Shown one piece after another: positions 1-8,060 of a stretch of DNA of 28,097 bases. The notes beneath the pieces were generated by a model. It saw only the letters and a program-made list of their open reading frames with translations, made no database searches and had not been told where the DNA came from. The stretch is from an uncultured Clostridium sp. (GTDB taxonomy: Bacteria; Bacillota; Clostridia; Lachnospirales; Lachnospiraceae): contig UQJF01000024.1 in NCBI GenBank assembly GCA_900541315.1, positions 1-28,097 of the forward strand, written 5' to 3'. Position numbers and translations under genes: made by a program. Numbering within the stretch: the stretch's first letter is position 1; each line of letters begins with the position of its first letter.

Positions 1-104
1 TTCCATAGACACAAGAATTTTTACACCCTCTAATCAGGCTTGTCGCTCTTGTTTTATATATAACAGTTGCTTACAAGCATGTCAAGAGCAGGCGGTTCTC
101 CGCC

Positions 105-1354
105 ACGACAAACGCATGAATGATTATCCGTTTCCAATTCTGTTCTTTACGATTTTTTAAGCTTCTAAAAGTTCTTCCAGATATTGAATTGGACGCAAGC
201 TGACCACAAACCTTTTCTTTCTCATTGACAACTTATGTCTTGTCATCTGTGCCGGTTTCAAAATACTCAGGCTCCATTTTCTTATAATATTTAAATTTTG
301 TGTTGCCATTTTATCTATCGTTGTATTCGCATCCTCTCGAAAGGTTACATCCAGATGCCAGTGCATGCTTTCTATACTCCAATGTCCTCTGACTGCTCGG
401 CTGATCTGCCTGATATCTGACTTCAAACTACTGATAAAATACCGATATTCTATCGTTCTTTTTCCATCCTTCTCCAGTGTTTTCTTTTCCATCACAATAC
501 TGCTCAGACCTTTCCAATTTTTCTTCTGACTTATCCATTTAATGTCTTCCGTCTGATAATACTCTCGGATTTCAATCTGACCGTGTGCTTTTTCTCGCGT
601 CTTTTTGTAATTTCCGCGTTCTCGAATTTCTTTTTGAAACTCTTCGTCTGAAAAGTATTCCTGTACATCTTCGTACAGACTTGTTTGATTTCGTTTCAAT
701 GCTAATACATAATCTGCCCGTTTTTTCCTTATTTTCTTCGCTATTGCTGTCTGGGTCCCCATTGCATCAATCGTTATGATCTGCCCTTTTATCTGGATTT
801 TATCCAACAATTCAGGGATTGCTGTGATCTCATTGCTTTTTTCTTCAACTGCTTTTTGTCCCAGGCAGAAACCATCTTCTTTACTCCATGCTGATACAAT
901 GTGTCCCGCCTTTCCATCTCCCTTTTTATTGGAACGCATGGTTTTCCCATCAATACTGATAATTTTCTTCAGCAGTTCCCCTTCATTCTGATTTAAACGC
1001 TCCTGCCATTTTCCATACAGCTGCTGCAGGATTTCTGGTGATATCATCCCCATTACGCGTCTGATTGTATCATGAGATGGTATTCCGTTTTTTAACTCAA
1101 TATATTTGCGAAGATAATTCTGATAATTTTCCGCAAACAATGCCATTTCTACCCAGTCATCCGCATTTGCTAATGTTGCAAATAATACAATAACAAGAAT
1201 GTCCTTTAATGTATGGCGAACTTTTCTTTGCTGGCGACCATCTTCAATGTATTCCATCCAACCTAATAATTCCTACATATATCAACGCCCCTTTTCTTTT
1301 AATTTTATCAGAAAAAGGGCGTGTTCACAATTTATTTACTCATGCGTTTGTCGT
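105..1354 (-). mobile_element. Complete ISAs1-family insertion sequence with inverted repeats and target duplication
   Basis: A perfect 15-bp inverted repeat (ACGACAAACGCATGA at 105-119, its reverse complement at 1340-1354) brackets an intact transposase gene. It extends to 17 bp if the ambiguous CC/GG is included. Just outside lies a direct repeat GGTTCTCCGCC (94-104 and 1355-1365), consistent with the 8-10 bp target duplication of this family plus one or two chance bases. Length is about 1.25 kb, normal for ISAs1 elements. Intact ends, an intact gene and matching duplications indicate a recent insertion. Removing the IS and one copy of the duplication restores a hairpin (CAGGCGG-AGAA-CCGCCTG) downstream of the older IS256 transposase. 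Confidence 0.88.
157..1257 (-). CDS. ISAs1-family DDE transposase
   Basis: This 366-aa protein has the features of ISAs1 (H-repeat-like) transposases. An N-terminal region carries R-H-x-L-K-D-I-L near residues 14-21. The first catalytic Asp is in ISIDGK (D103), the second in ITIDAMGTQ (D164), and the catalytic Glu is in the HWSIESMHWHLDV block (about E296). All three catalytic residues are present and the frame is unbroken, so the enzyme is probably functional. It is the only gene of its element, between inverted repeats at 105-119 and 1340-1354. It would cut and join the element's ends. It is unlikely to belong functionally to the neighbouring defence operon. Confidence 0.93.
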   Translation of the reverse strand: MEYIEDGRQQRKVRHTLKDILVIVLFATLANADDWVEMALFAENYQNYLRKYIELKNGIPSHDTIRRVMGMISPEILQQLYGKWQERLNQNEGELLKKIISIDGKTMRSNKKGDGKAGHIVSAWSKEDGFCLGQKAVEEKSNEITAIPELLDKIQIKGQIITIDAMGTQTAIAKKIRKKRADYVLALKRNQTSLYEDVQEYFSDEEFQKEIRERGNYKKTREKAHGQIEIREYYQTEDIKWISQKKNWKGLSSIVMEKKTLEKDGKRTIEYRYFISSLKSDIRQISRAVRGHWSIESMHWHLDVTFREDANTTIDKMATQNLNIIRKWSLSILKPAQMTRHKLSMRKKRFVVSLRPIQYLEELLEA

Positions 1355-1388
1355 GGTTCTCCGCCTGTCTTCTTGATCAGCTTTTCGG

Positions 1389-2075
1389 TTATTCGGGTAA
1401 GCGCCCTTCGTACATAATGCTCAGTTCTCCGTAAACCTGAGCCCAATCCCGGATCGTGGTAGTCCATTTTTTTGTAGCCTCAAAAGTGGCCAAATACAGG
1501 GCTTTTAACAGGGCTGTATCGCTTGGAAATACGCTTCTCTGGCGGTTCAGCTTCCGGTAGGTGGAATTCAGTGACTCAATCGCATTTGTCGTGTAAATGA
1601 CCTTTCTGACCGTGGCTGAGAACATAAAAATAGGTGAAACGGCATCCCAGTTGTCCTTCCAACGTTTCATGGAATTCGGGTATTTCGGAGTCCATTTTTC
1701 AGTTACACGGTCCAGGGCAGCCAGCGCTTTCTGCTCGTCAGCGGCCTGATAGATGGTTTTTAAATCTGTGGCAAAGGCTTTTCTGTCTTTATCCGGAACG
1801 TATTTTAGTGTGTTTCTTACTTGATGGACAATGCATCTCTGATATTCTGTTTTTGGAAACGCTGCTGAAATTGCTTCCTTAATGCCCGTAAGTCCATCGG
1901 CGCAGATAATCAGGATATCCTTAACACCGCGATTTTTTAGTTCATTCAGGACAGACAACCAGTATTTCGCACTTTCATTGTCACCGATCGTAATAGTCAG
2001 GACTTCCTTTTTTCCCTCTGTATTAATGCCCAGAATGACGTAAGCTGCAAGTTTACGAATAACTCCATTATCCCG
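1389..2075 (-). pseudogene. IS256-family transposase, C-terminal fragment
   Basis: The readable frame begins abruptly at RDNGVIRKLAAYVILGIN, an internal segment of Mutator/IS256 transposases, directly after an in-frame stop at 2076-2078. It runs to a stop at 1389. It retains the second catalytic Asp region (ICADGLTGIKEAI), the HQVRNTLKYV block and the catalytic Glu (TTNAIESLNS), then a normal C-terminus. The first about 160 residues, including the first catalytic Asp, are missing compared with the roughly 400-aa family length. The earliest ATG in frame is at 1958, well inside the homologous region, so a functional product is not expected. The break at 2075 is probably a deletion or rearrangement boundary next to the defence island. 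Confidence 0.85.
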
Positions 2076-2092
2076 CTATTTCTCCTATACCT

Positions 2093-2197
2093 TCATACTG
2101 TAAATTCCGGTAATACAGTAGCAAAATCCATCATCGAAGTCGTTGGAATATTATTTTCATGAACAAACCGCGGTAACATAAATTTCTGTTTCTCCAA
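2093..2197 (-). CDS. Possible 34-aa small ORF after the cysteine desulfurase
   Basis: A short frame opens at TTG 2197 (or ATG 2179) and ends at 2093. It encodes a peptide containing MLPRFVHENNIPTTSMMDF. GGAGAAA lies just before the ATG and could act as a ribosome binding site. It starts 14 bases after the desulfurase stop in the same orientation, so it could be co-transcribed. I do not recognise the peptide. It may be the N-terminal stub of a gene cut off by the IS256 rearrangement at about 2075, or a chance frame. An inverted repeat TACTGTA...TACAGTA (2096-2120) overlaps its end and has no T-run. Confidence 0.2.
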   Translation of the reverse strand: MEKQKFMLPRFVHENNIPTTSMMDFATVLPEFTV

Positions 2198-2211
2198 ATT
2201 GCATCTTTCGT

Positions 2212-3369
2212 CTATCTGTTCGCTTTATTAGACTTTACTACCTTTATTATAGCCTCCGCTATCATTCGAGCCTCATCTTTTGTATTTTCTTTTCCCAGAG
2301 ATATACGTATCGTTCCCTCTGCATACTCCTTCGGAACTCCGATTGCTTTTATAACATGAGAAACCTGAGTATTCTTTGAATCACAGGCCGAGCCCGTAGA
2401 AATACAAATCTTCATCAAATCTAATCTATGTAATAGCATTTCTCCATTAGAATCTTTAATAGAAATACTAATATTACCGGGAACATGATTTGATGAACCA
2501 TTACGAATAAACGATATCTTAGCAGCATGAAGCGTATCTAGCAAGACATCTTCCATTGCATTTAATTTGATAATCGTTGCCTGCATCTCATCGCAGTTTT
2601 TTTTCAATGCTGTTGCCATTCCAACAATGCTTGCTACGTTTTCCGTCCCAGCACGCATTCCATGCTCCTGAGCACCACCAGCAACAAAAGAACTAAGTTG
2701 AGTACCCTTACGAACATATAAGAAACCAATTCCCTTGGGCCCATTAAATTTATGAGCTGAGGCTGATAGCATATCAACCCCCAGCTCATCGACATTTATT
2801 GGAATATGTCCGACTGCCTGAACGGCATCTGTATGGAATAGTGCCCCATATGCATGTGTAACGGCAGCCAGCTCTTTAATTGGCTCAATTGTGCCAATTT
2901 CATTGTTAACCAGCATAACAGAAACCAATGTTGATAAACAACTGGGAACTGGTTTGTTATACGATTTCATTTTTTTGGACAGTATTTCAGCAGAAACAAT
3001 ACCGAATGTATCAACCGGAAGATAATCATCAACGTCTATCTGCAAAGCCTCACATGCATGCAAAACAGCATGATGTTCAATCTGCGAGGTAATAACTCTT
3101 CGCACATCATTGCGTAGACCAAAGCACTTGATTGCCCAATTATCACTTTCTGTACCACCAGAGGTAAAATAAATTTCCTCCGGCAATGCCCCTATACAAG
3201 CAGCAATTGTCCGTCTTGCTAGCTGCAAAGCTAATTTGGGTTTCTTAGCAAAGAAATAAGGCTGTGAAGCATTCCCGTAATCCTCCAATAGATACGGTTT
3301 CATTGCCTCAAAAGCTTCAATATCAAGTTTTGTTGTTGCCGCATTGTCGGCATAGATATACTGCTTCAT
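2212..3369 (-). CDS. Cysteine desulfurase (DndA/IscS/NifS type), likely sulfur donor of the BREX-like operon
   Basis: A PLP-dependent class V aminotransferase-fold enzyme of 385 aa that would take sulfur from L-cysteine as a protein persulfide. It has the N-terminal YIYADNAATTKLD, the TSGGTESDNW cofactor loop, SQIEHHAV, HTDAVQAVGH with the cofactor-binding Asp, SASAHKFNGPKG with the PLP lysine (about K207), and the active-site Cys loop STGSACDSKN (about C329). The ATG at 3369 is preferred over a GTG two codons upstream because GAGGTG sits 5-7 bases before it. It is the last clear gene of the island, 9 bases after the zinc-ribbon gene. A dedicated desulfurase beside a PAPS-reductase-like protein parallels dndA/dndC and sspA systems. 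A housekeeping IscS role is possible but the context argues against it. Confidence 0.9.
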   Translation of the reverse strand: MKQYIYADNAATTKLDIEAFEAMKPYLLEDYGNASQPYFFAKKPKLALQLARRTIAACIGALPEEIYFTSGGTESDNWAIKCFGLRNDVRRVITSQIEHHAVLHACEALQIDVDDYLPVDTFGIVSAEILSKKMKSYNKPVPSCLSTLVSVMLVNNEIGTIEPIKELAAVTHAYGALFHTDAVQAVGHIPINVDELGVDMLSASAHKFNGPKGIGFLYVRKGTQLSSFVAGGAQEHGMRAGTENVASIVGMATALKKNCDEMQATIIKLNAMEDVLLDTLHAAKISFIRNGSSNHVPGNISISIKDSNGEMLLHRLDLMKICISTGSACDSKNTQVSHVIKAIGVPKEYAEGTIRISLGKENTKDEARMIAEAIIKVVKSNKANR

Positions 3370-3378
3370 AGGCACACC

Positions 3379-3579
3379 TCATTCAAAGAGTTTACATCCC
3401 TCATCCTTAAACTCTTCAATTTTATCTATAATATCCTGTGTAGTCACGTCCAAATATTCTGCCAGGCAATCCATACAATAATAATGTTCAACATTTTCAC
3501 CTAACAGTTTTTTGTTGATTCCGACTTCGTTTCGCGTCAATTTTTCTTTACCACACGCGATACATGTAATATTTTTCAT
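3379..3579 (-). CDS. Small zinc-ribbon protein (66 aa) coupled to brxL and the desulfurase
   Basis: A 66-aa protein with two CxxC knuckles (C6/C9 in ITCIACGKEK and C35/C38 in YYCMDCLAEY), an acidic helical tail and one further Cys (C62). The knuckles should bind one zinc as a treble-clef or ribbon fold. The start ATG overlaps the brxL stop by four bases (ATGA), and its stop is 9 bases from the desulfurase ATG, so the three are probably translationally coupled. I know of no assigned function. From position it could be a sulfur-relay or scaffold partner of the desulfurase, or a DNA/RNA-binding adaptor. Both are inference. Confidence 0.75.
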   Translation of the reverse strand: MKNITCIACGKEKLTRNEVGINKKLLGENVEHYYCMDCLAEYLDVTTQDIIDKIEEFKDEGCKLFE

Positions 3580-5039
3580 TCTTCTATGTCCTTTACATTT
3601 AACTCAGGAACGGTTTTTCCGCCAAATTCTTCTGGATCAAGAATACCAAGCTGTAATTTGATAATTGCGCGCATTTCAACAGCAGGTTTTAGGCAATACA
3701 TATTGAAATCTCTCGAAGTAATATCCTCTGGACGCTGAACATGCGGAAACAAAAGTTTCAGGTACGCAGTGCAAATTCGCTTTATTGCCTCTGTATCTCT
3801 AGTATCAGACTTTTCGGGCACTTCAACCCTAGCGTCCACAATAGCTCGGTAACTTGGATCATCCCGGAGTTCATGCATGATTGTTGAAAAATATTCTGAA
3901 TTCAAAGCCCAACCACAGATTTTGAGATCATCATTCATGCGAGGAAGATCCCAACCTTTTAAAAAGCCATGGAAACGATCAATCAGCGCACTCTCATGAA
4001 AGACTGTCGGTAAATCATGAAACATATTCAAATACTCATTCATAGAAGCGGCTGGAATATTTCCCAGAAGAATAATTCCAGAATCTGCAGCTCCTTCATG
4101 ATTCCCTACTGTATATTTGCCGTTTTCCATATATCCCTTCAATGCACCACGCATCTCATCTACATCCGTAAAGCTAATGGTTTGAACCTCATCCATTGCT
4201 ACATAATCGTGGCCAAAAACCAATCCCTCTGTGCGTCTTGCAACGTCATAAAACATCTTCGCACGAGACATAGTTCCACCAGAAGACAACCATCCAAAAC
4301 GACTCACTGACCCAAACAAATAGGATTTACCGGTTCCCTTCGGTGCAAGTTCGATCATGTTTAGTCGTTTTTCTACAAACGGTAATAACCGAGTAAGCAT
4401 TGTAAGTTTCTGTTTTTTAGATTCGTAGCCCCCAGCATTGTAATCAATTGCTCCCAAAACAATATCAATCCACTCATCAAGGGTAAATGCCTCACGGGCA
4501 TATTTATACTCATCCAAATCAATAATATATGGGCAAAAATCTTGAAAACTCACCAGCTTGATTTTTCCAGGTGTTTTATTATTGTCTGGGAACTGATACC
4601 CCAACTCAACGATGCCCCAACATTCTTCCGACTTTAGCAATGAGGCACTGCAATTTTCCCACACATCTCTTGGAATAACCGTATCTTTAAAGGTCAATCC
4701 AAAATCAGGCAATGCGAATGACAATGCTTGTGTTTTAATATCTATATCAATCGATATTTTGGCAAGAAATTTTACCTGTTCCTGATAACTCACAATGCGA
4801 TTCTTAATTGACTTCCAGTCCTCTTTTTTAGGAATGAATGTCTTAATAAAATCCGTTGCACCTTCAATATCAATGTTTCCCTCTTCATCTTGAAAACGCT
4901 TCAACACCCAATCTCGCATAAAAGAGGGCAACTTAAAGGATGAGATAAAATTGCTCTTCTTGAGATCCTTGAATACAACCATCTCATCAAAATTATCCTT
5001 CAACTTTTCTATAAGTTCTGGCGTCTGAATATCGCTCAA
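3576..5039 (-). CDS. brxL: BrxL, Lon-like AAA+ protein of BREX (short form)
   Basis: A 487-aa AAA+ protein. The Walker A motif is APKGTGKS (residues 232-239), Walker B is HDYVAMDE (277-284), a sensor-1-like segment is LLGNIP (324-329), and IDRFHGF (353-359) resembles an arginine-finger region. The N-terminal about 200 residues match the arrangement of the BREX BrxL ('Lon-related') family. The protein ends about 130 residues after the AAA core and I see no Lon-type Ser-Lys protease domain, unlike the about 680-aa BrxL of BREX type 1. This shorter class is what I expect for type 4. The start is TTG 5039, supported by GGGAGGT about 8 bases upstream. It follows pglZ by 16 bases. Known BrxL proteins are ring-forming, DNA-binding ATPases needed for phage restriction. 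Confidence 0.85.
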   Translation of the reverse strand: MSDIQTPELIEKLKDNFDEMVVFKDLKKSNFISSFKLPSFMRDWVLKRFQDEEGNIDIEGATDFIKTFIPKKEDWKSIKNRIVSYQEQVKFLAKISIDIDIKTQALSFALPDFGLTFKDTVIPRDVWENCSASLLKSEECWGIVELGYQFPDNNKTPGKIKLVSFQDFCPYIIDLDEYKYAREAFTLDEWIDIVLGAIDYNAGGYESKKQKLTMLTRLLPFVEKRLNMIELAPKGTGKSYLFGSVSRFGWLSSGGTMSRAKMFYDVARRTEGLVFGHDYVAMDEVQTISFTDVDEMRGALKGYMENGKYTVGNHEGAADSGIILLGNIPAASMNEYLNMFHDLPTVFHESALIDRFHGFLKGWDLPRMNDDLKICGWALNSEYFSTIMHELRDDPSYRAIVDARVEVPEKSDTRDTEAIKRICTAYLKLLFPHVQRPEDITSRDFNMYCLKPAVEMRAIIKLQLGILDPEEFGGKTVPELNVKDIEE

Positions 5040-5055
5040 TCAATGTACCTCCCGA

Positions 5056-7395
5056 TTAAAACAGCTCCTGCTCTTTTGTCTTCTTCACAAGTTTGAATTC
5101 CAAAGTGATAGACAAATTCTTCTCTCCGTCATATATATCCGCTGAATAAGTGCCCTTTCTCTTTATTTCGGGCAAACTAAATTTAGCATGTTTTTTATCT
5201 GCAATAAATTTGCCCTCATAAAATCTACCATTAACACAGATTCGAGGCTTCTGCAGCGGAACATTGGAGTATAATGTCAATTCTGGTATTACTCTTGGCA
5301 CAAGTTCAACAGTGGCATCAACAAAGCAAATTTCAAGATTGTCCGGTTTCTTAGAAAGTACAATGATTGGTACAAGAACTTCTTCAAGAGAAGCTCCACC
5401 ATGGACTTCTACATTAGCCTTTCGCCCACCTTTGAATCTTTCATAATTTGCTAATATTGAATATCCATCTTCATAAGCAGCACATGGAATTCTCGGATCC
5501 TGATCTGCCAAACAACATCGGCCACTATGCTCTCCGGATTCATCCAAGATCAATGATGCGGAAACATCTTGACCATAAAGAACTGCTAGGCGACTAGCCC
5601 CATGATCTGCTACAACAACAGCTCTTTCAATTGTTCCCTGAACAAGCTGTGATTGTATCTTTCGTAATTCACCATCAATCACTTCAAGTTCTTCAAATAA
5701 GTGTATTGGTAATTTGCATTTCTCATAATCATAAATCTGGTTGCCGTGCTTCAAATCATCGAGTTCATCTATCTTATACCAGTTTTCATCAGCATAAAAT
5801 TGCAAAAACTCTTTATTTTTCTCTGTAATAGACGGCAGTTCACAGTGTCCAATTGAAATCTCAGATACCAGACCATACTCTTCGCACTTTGCCAATATGA
5901 ACGCCAAATATTCAACACCCAATGCATCAAAGAAAAACAGTTTTGTGTTTTTTCGATCCATGTGCGAAATAATGCTGCTTCGTGGCTGCAACTTATTATA
6001 TGGGCGCGGCGAAAGCGCATATTTATTTACAGTTTCCAAAAACTCAGGGTAAATCCTATTTGTAAGCTTCTGGCGCTTATACTGCCTAAAATACATTGTC
6101 AACTCACTACGAAATGGCGCATCAGACTCCGATACTTTCGTGTTCAAAGTATCAAATTCAAAGTCTTGCATATACTGTGCCAACGACTTAGACATCATCG
6201 ATACTGCACGCTGTAACTCTTCCTGAGAGTAATCATAACTGCTGAGGCAGCTGATAAATTCATATTTTTCCCTGTCACTATCGTCAGAAAGATAAAACAC
6301 AGCATCCTTTTGCAAGCGTCCCAATTTATCGCAATACTGATTAATAAGTGGTAAACTTTCTGGTAATTGCCTAAGTAAATGCTTGCGTTCAGAGAGCATC
6401 CTTTCAAAGTTAGGATCATTCATCGAAATTTCAATAATATCAAAATACAATTGCTTCTTGAAATCTGTATACATTTTTGTATTTTTTAAAACATGCGAGA
6501 TATAATAATTGTTTTGTTCCCCGTATGTCATTAACGAAAGCCACAACATCCATTCCTTATTTTTATCACCTTCTTCAGAAACCTCGCTTAGATGCATAGA
6601 CAAATTTGCTGTTGTACCGAACGCAGAACATACAAATGCCGCAAAATTGCTAAAATTTTGCATATGCGCTGCAAGCCAGCTCCACTGTTCATCCGTTCCA
6701 TATGATTTCTCTGTCGCACCGCCAATATCTGGATATTTTTTAACCAGCACGTCATATACATCTGCTGCAGCAGAAACAGGATATATAGAGTTTCTAAAAA
6801 GGCTGATCGGTAATGTGCTCAGAATCGTAACTTCTGGATTTTGCTGGTTTTTTTCATTCGTAATAGTCTCTAAATATTCAAGTAACTCCGCAAAACTCTT
6901 CAATAGTGGCACGCCTATGCACACCTCTTGTGTTTGCGCCAGCTTAATATGCGGTAATGTAGATGGCTCACCATCCACAAGCACTACCCTTTTTTCATTT
7001 CGAATATCCCTGCTCATAAATTTGCGAAGTACTTGCTCACAATGATCAAGCAAAACAACACAATATCCACTTATAGAGAGTTCCAACAATTCATCTACCT
7101 TCATTTCAAGTGCATCTGCACCACGAAGCATAAGGGTCTGTGAAACGCCAAGAATAAATGAATCCTCATTCTTACACCCAGCTGAAATCACAGCATCGAC
7201 ATCCGGCAAACCATTTGACGCAACATGTTGAGAAGCACATATGCATTTTTTGCTGGTATCCGCTTGTAATCTAACAAGAATCTCTTGATAAATATTGTAG
7301 TTTTCTGTATTAACGAGCAATAAATGTCCTGTGCGTTTACCACCAAAATATGCATTGATATGATCAAAGCATTCGCTTGCACTTGCACTCTGCAT
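5056..7395 (-). CDS. pglZ: PglZ, alkaline-phosphatase-fold protein of BREX
   Basis: A 779-aa protein whose C-terminal half has the PglZ hallmarks: KLFFFDALGVEYLAFIL with the metal-ligand Asp (about D490), then CELPSITEKN, then VVVADHGASRLAVLYG (Asp-His about 597-598), and finally EVHGGASLEEVLVPII (about 664-679). This is the order of the alkaline-phosphatase/PglZ metal site. The N-terminal half is helical and not otherwise recognised. ATG 7395 is chosen over ATG 7416 because a perfect AGGAGG (7403-7408) precedes it by 7 bases. PglZ is present in every BREX type and is essential in tested systems, though its substrate is not settled. It lies between the ATPase and brxL, as expected for the type 4 core. 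Confidence 0.9.
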   Translation of the reverse strand: MQSASASECFDHINAYFGGKRTGHLLLVNTENYNIYQEILVRLQADTSKKCICASQHVASNGLPDVDAVISAGCKNEDSFILGVSQTLMLRGADALEMKVDELLELSISGYCVVLLDHCEQVLRKFMSRDIRNEKRVVLVDGEPSTLPHIKLAQTQEVCIGVPLLKSFAELLEYLETITNEKNQQNPEVTILSTLPISLFRNSIYPVSAAADVYDVLVKKYPDIGGATEKSYGTDEQWSWLAAHMQNFSNFAAFVCSAFGTTANLSMHLSEVSEEGDKNKEWMLWLSLMTYGEQNNYYISHVLKNTKMYTDFKKQLYFDIIEISMNDPNFERMLSERKHLLRQLPESLPLINQYCDKLGRLQKDAVFYLSDDSDREKYEFISCLSSYDYSQEELQRAVSMMSKSLAQYMQDFEFDTLNTKVSESDAPFRSELTMYFRQYKRQKLTNRIYPEFLETVNKYALSPRPYNKLQPRSSIISHMDRKNTKLFFFDALGVEYLAFILAKCEEYGLVSEISIGHCELPSITEKNKEFLQFYADENWYKIDELDDLKHGNQIYDYEKCKLPIHLFEELEVIDGELRKIQSQLVQGTIERAVVVADHGASRLAVLYGQDVSASLILDESGEHSGRCCLADQDPRIPCAAYEDGYSILANYERFKGGRKANVEVHGGASLEEVLVPIIVLSKKPDNLEICFVDATVELVPRVIPELTLYSNVPLQKPRICVNGRFYEGKFIADKKHAKFSLPEIKRKGTYSADIYDGEKNLSITLEFKLVKKTKEQELF

Positions 7396-7421
7396 CAGGC
7401 CGCCTCCTATCGTCATTATTA

Positions 7422-8060
7422 TTATTCATTCTTTATAATTTCCATACCCACAGTAAGATTATCTGCAATCAGCTCACTAAGATACCGGCGCAGCTCACTG
7501 GCATCCATCTTATCAATGACAGCCATAGCACGCTCACGTCCTTTCAGCCGATACTGTTTTTCTGCCATAGTCTTCAGTTTGTTCTTTACAGATGAATTAT
7601 CCATCCAGTCATAAACCTTGACAGTAATACCAGCACTAAGCTCATTGCGAACTGTATCCACATCCGTAAGCATAACTGAATATTCGCCAACTACTCGCTC
7701 CATAAAACAGCGATTACGTTCCTCGATATTCTTTAATCGATCATAAAAGGCAGCATTTTCTACATAGGAAACTGCTTTGGCAATGTCTACATCTGAAGCT
7801 GAATACGCCATCATGATTTCAAACATTCTTTTTGCCTCTCCACGTTCAACATCATCAAACATACAAAGGATAGGAGTTTCATAGCGCTCTGACCAATCGG
7901 CAGGATCTTTTGTGCCAGTTTTATCGCGCCATAAGTTTTTAAGAAGTGCTTTTTTCAAGCTCTTTTTATATTTTTCTATAGCATCCTCAAGATAACGGTC
8001 ATAATCAACGGCAGACTTCGTAAACTGACCTGTTGGAATATCATTAAAGAATTCACCTAT
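7422..8060 (-). CDS. BREX small protein of about 212 aa, or frameshifted C-terminus of BrxC
   Basis: The frame is open from just after a TGA at 8071-8073 to the stop at 7422, in the -1 phase relative to brxC, and overlaps its stop. Its protein-like N-terminal part (GEFFNDIPTGQFTKSAVDY) has no ATG, GTG or TTG before TTG 7958. The only well-placed start is ATA at 8060, which follows GAGGG by 6 bases and overlaps the brxC stop (ATATAG). Downstream come a Lys-rich helix, LWRDKTGTKDPADWSERY, PILCMF and a helical tail. No small gene belongs at this place in the four-gene type 4 core as I know it. A two-base change in the ATATA run would fuse it to brxC into one protein of about 1,408 aa. I cannot assign it to BrxA or BrxB. 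An annotation starting at 7958 would lose about 34 conserved-looking residues. Confidence 0.65.
   Translation of the reverse strand: MGEFFNDIPTGQFTKSAVDYDRYLEDAIEKYKKSLKKALLKNLWRDKTGTKDPADWSERYETPILCMFDDVERGEAKRMFEIMMAYSASDVDIAKAVSYVENAAFYDRLKNIEERNRCFMERVVGEYSVMLTDVDTVRNELSAGITVKVYDWMDNSSVKNKLKTMAEKQYRLKGRERAMAVIDKMDASELRRYLSELIADNLTVGMEIIKNE

Larger units (their letters stand above)
1..2075 (-). mobile_element. Truncated IS256-family element interrupted by an ISAs1-family IS
   Basis: The C-terminal half of an IS256 transposase (1389-2075) and a terminal-repeat-like sequence at about bases 1-30 (TTCCATAGACACAAG..., then a TTTTTACACCC motif) appear to belong to one element. A second IS (about 105-1354) was inserted into its 3' flank. 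The 5' half of the IS256 transposase and its other terminal repeat are absent, so the element is a relic. The true right end could lie just outside the window. The terminal-repeat assignment rests on its resemblance to IS256-family ends and on its position, so it is less certain than the transposase call. Confidence 0.6.

Noticed and set aside
2096..2120. Terminator of the BREX type 4-like operon
   Set aside because: TACTGTA...TACAGTA is only a 7-bp stem and has no T-run in either direction.
6509..7045. 178-codon plus-strand frame inside pglZ
   Set aside because: It lies opposite a well-supported gene, has no ribosome binding site and its protein has the Ser/Cys-rich composition of an antisense frame.
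7422..8060. BrxA or BrxB of BREX type 1
   Set aside because: The 212-aa sequence lacks the features I associate with BrxA (DUF1819) or BrxB (DUF1788), and its position directly after brxC in the -1 frame fits a BrxC tail or an unnamed protein better.
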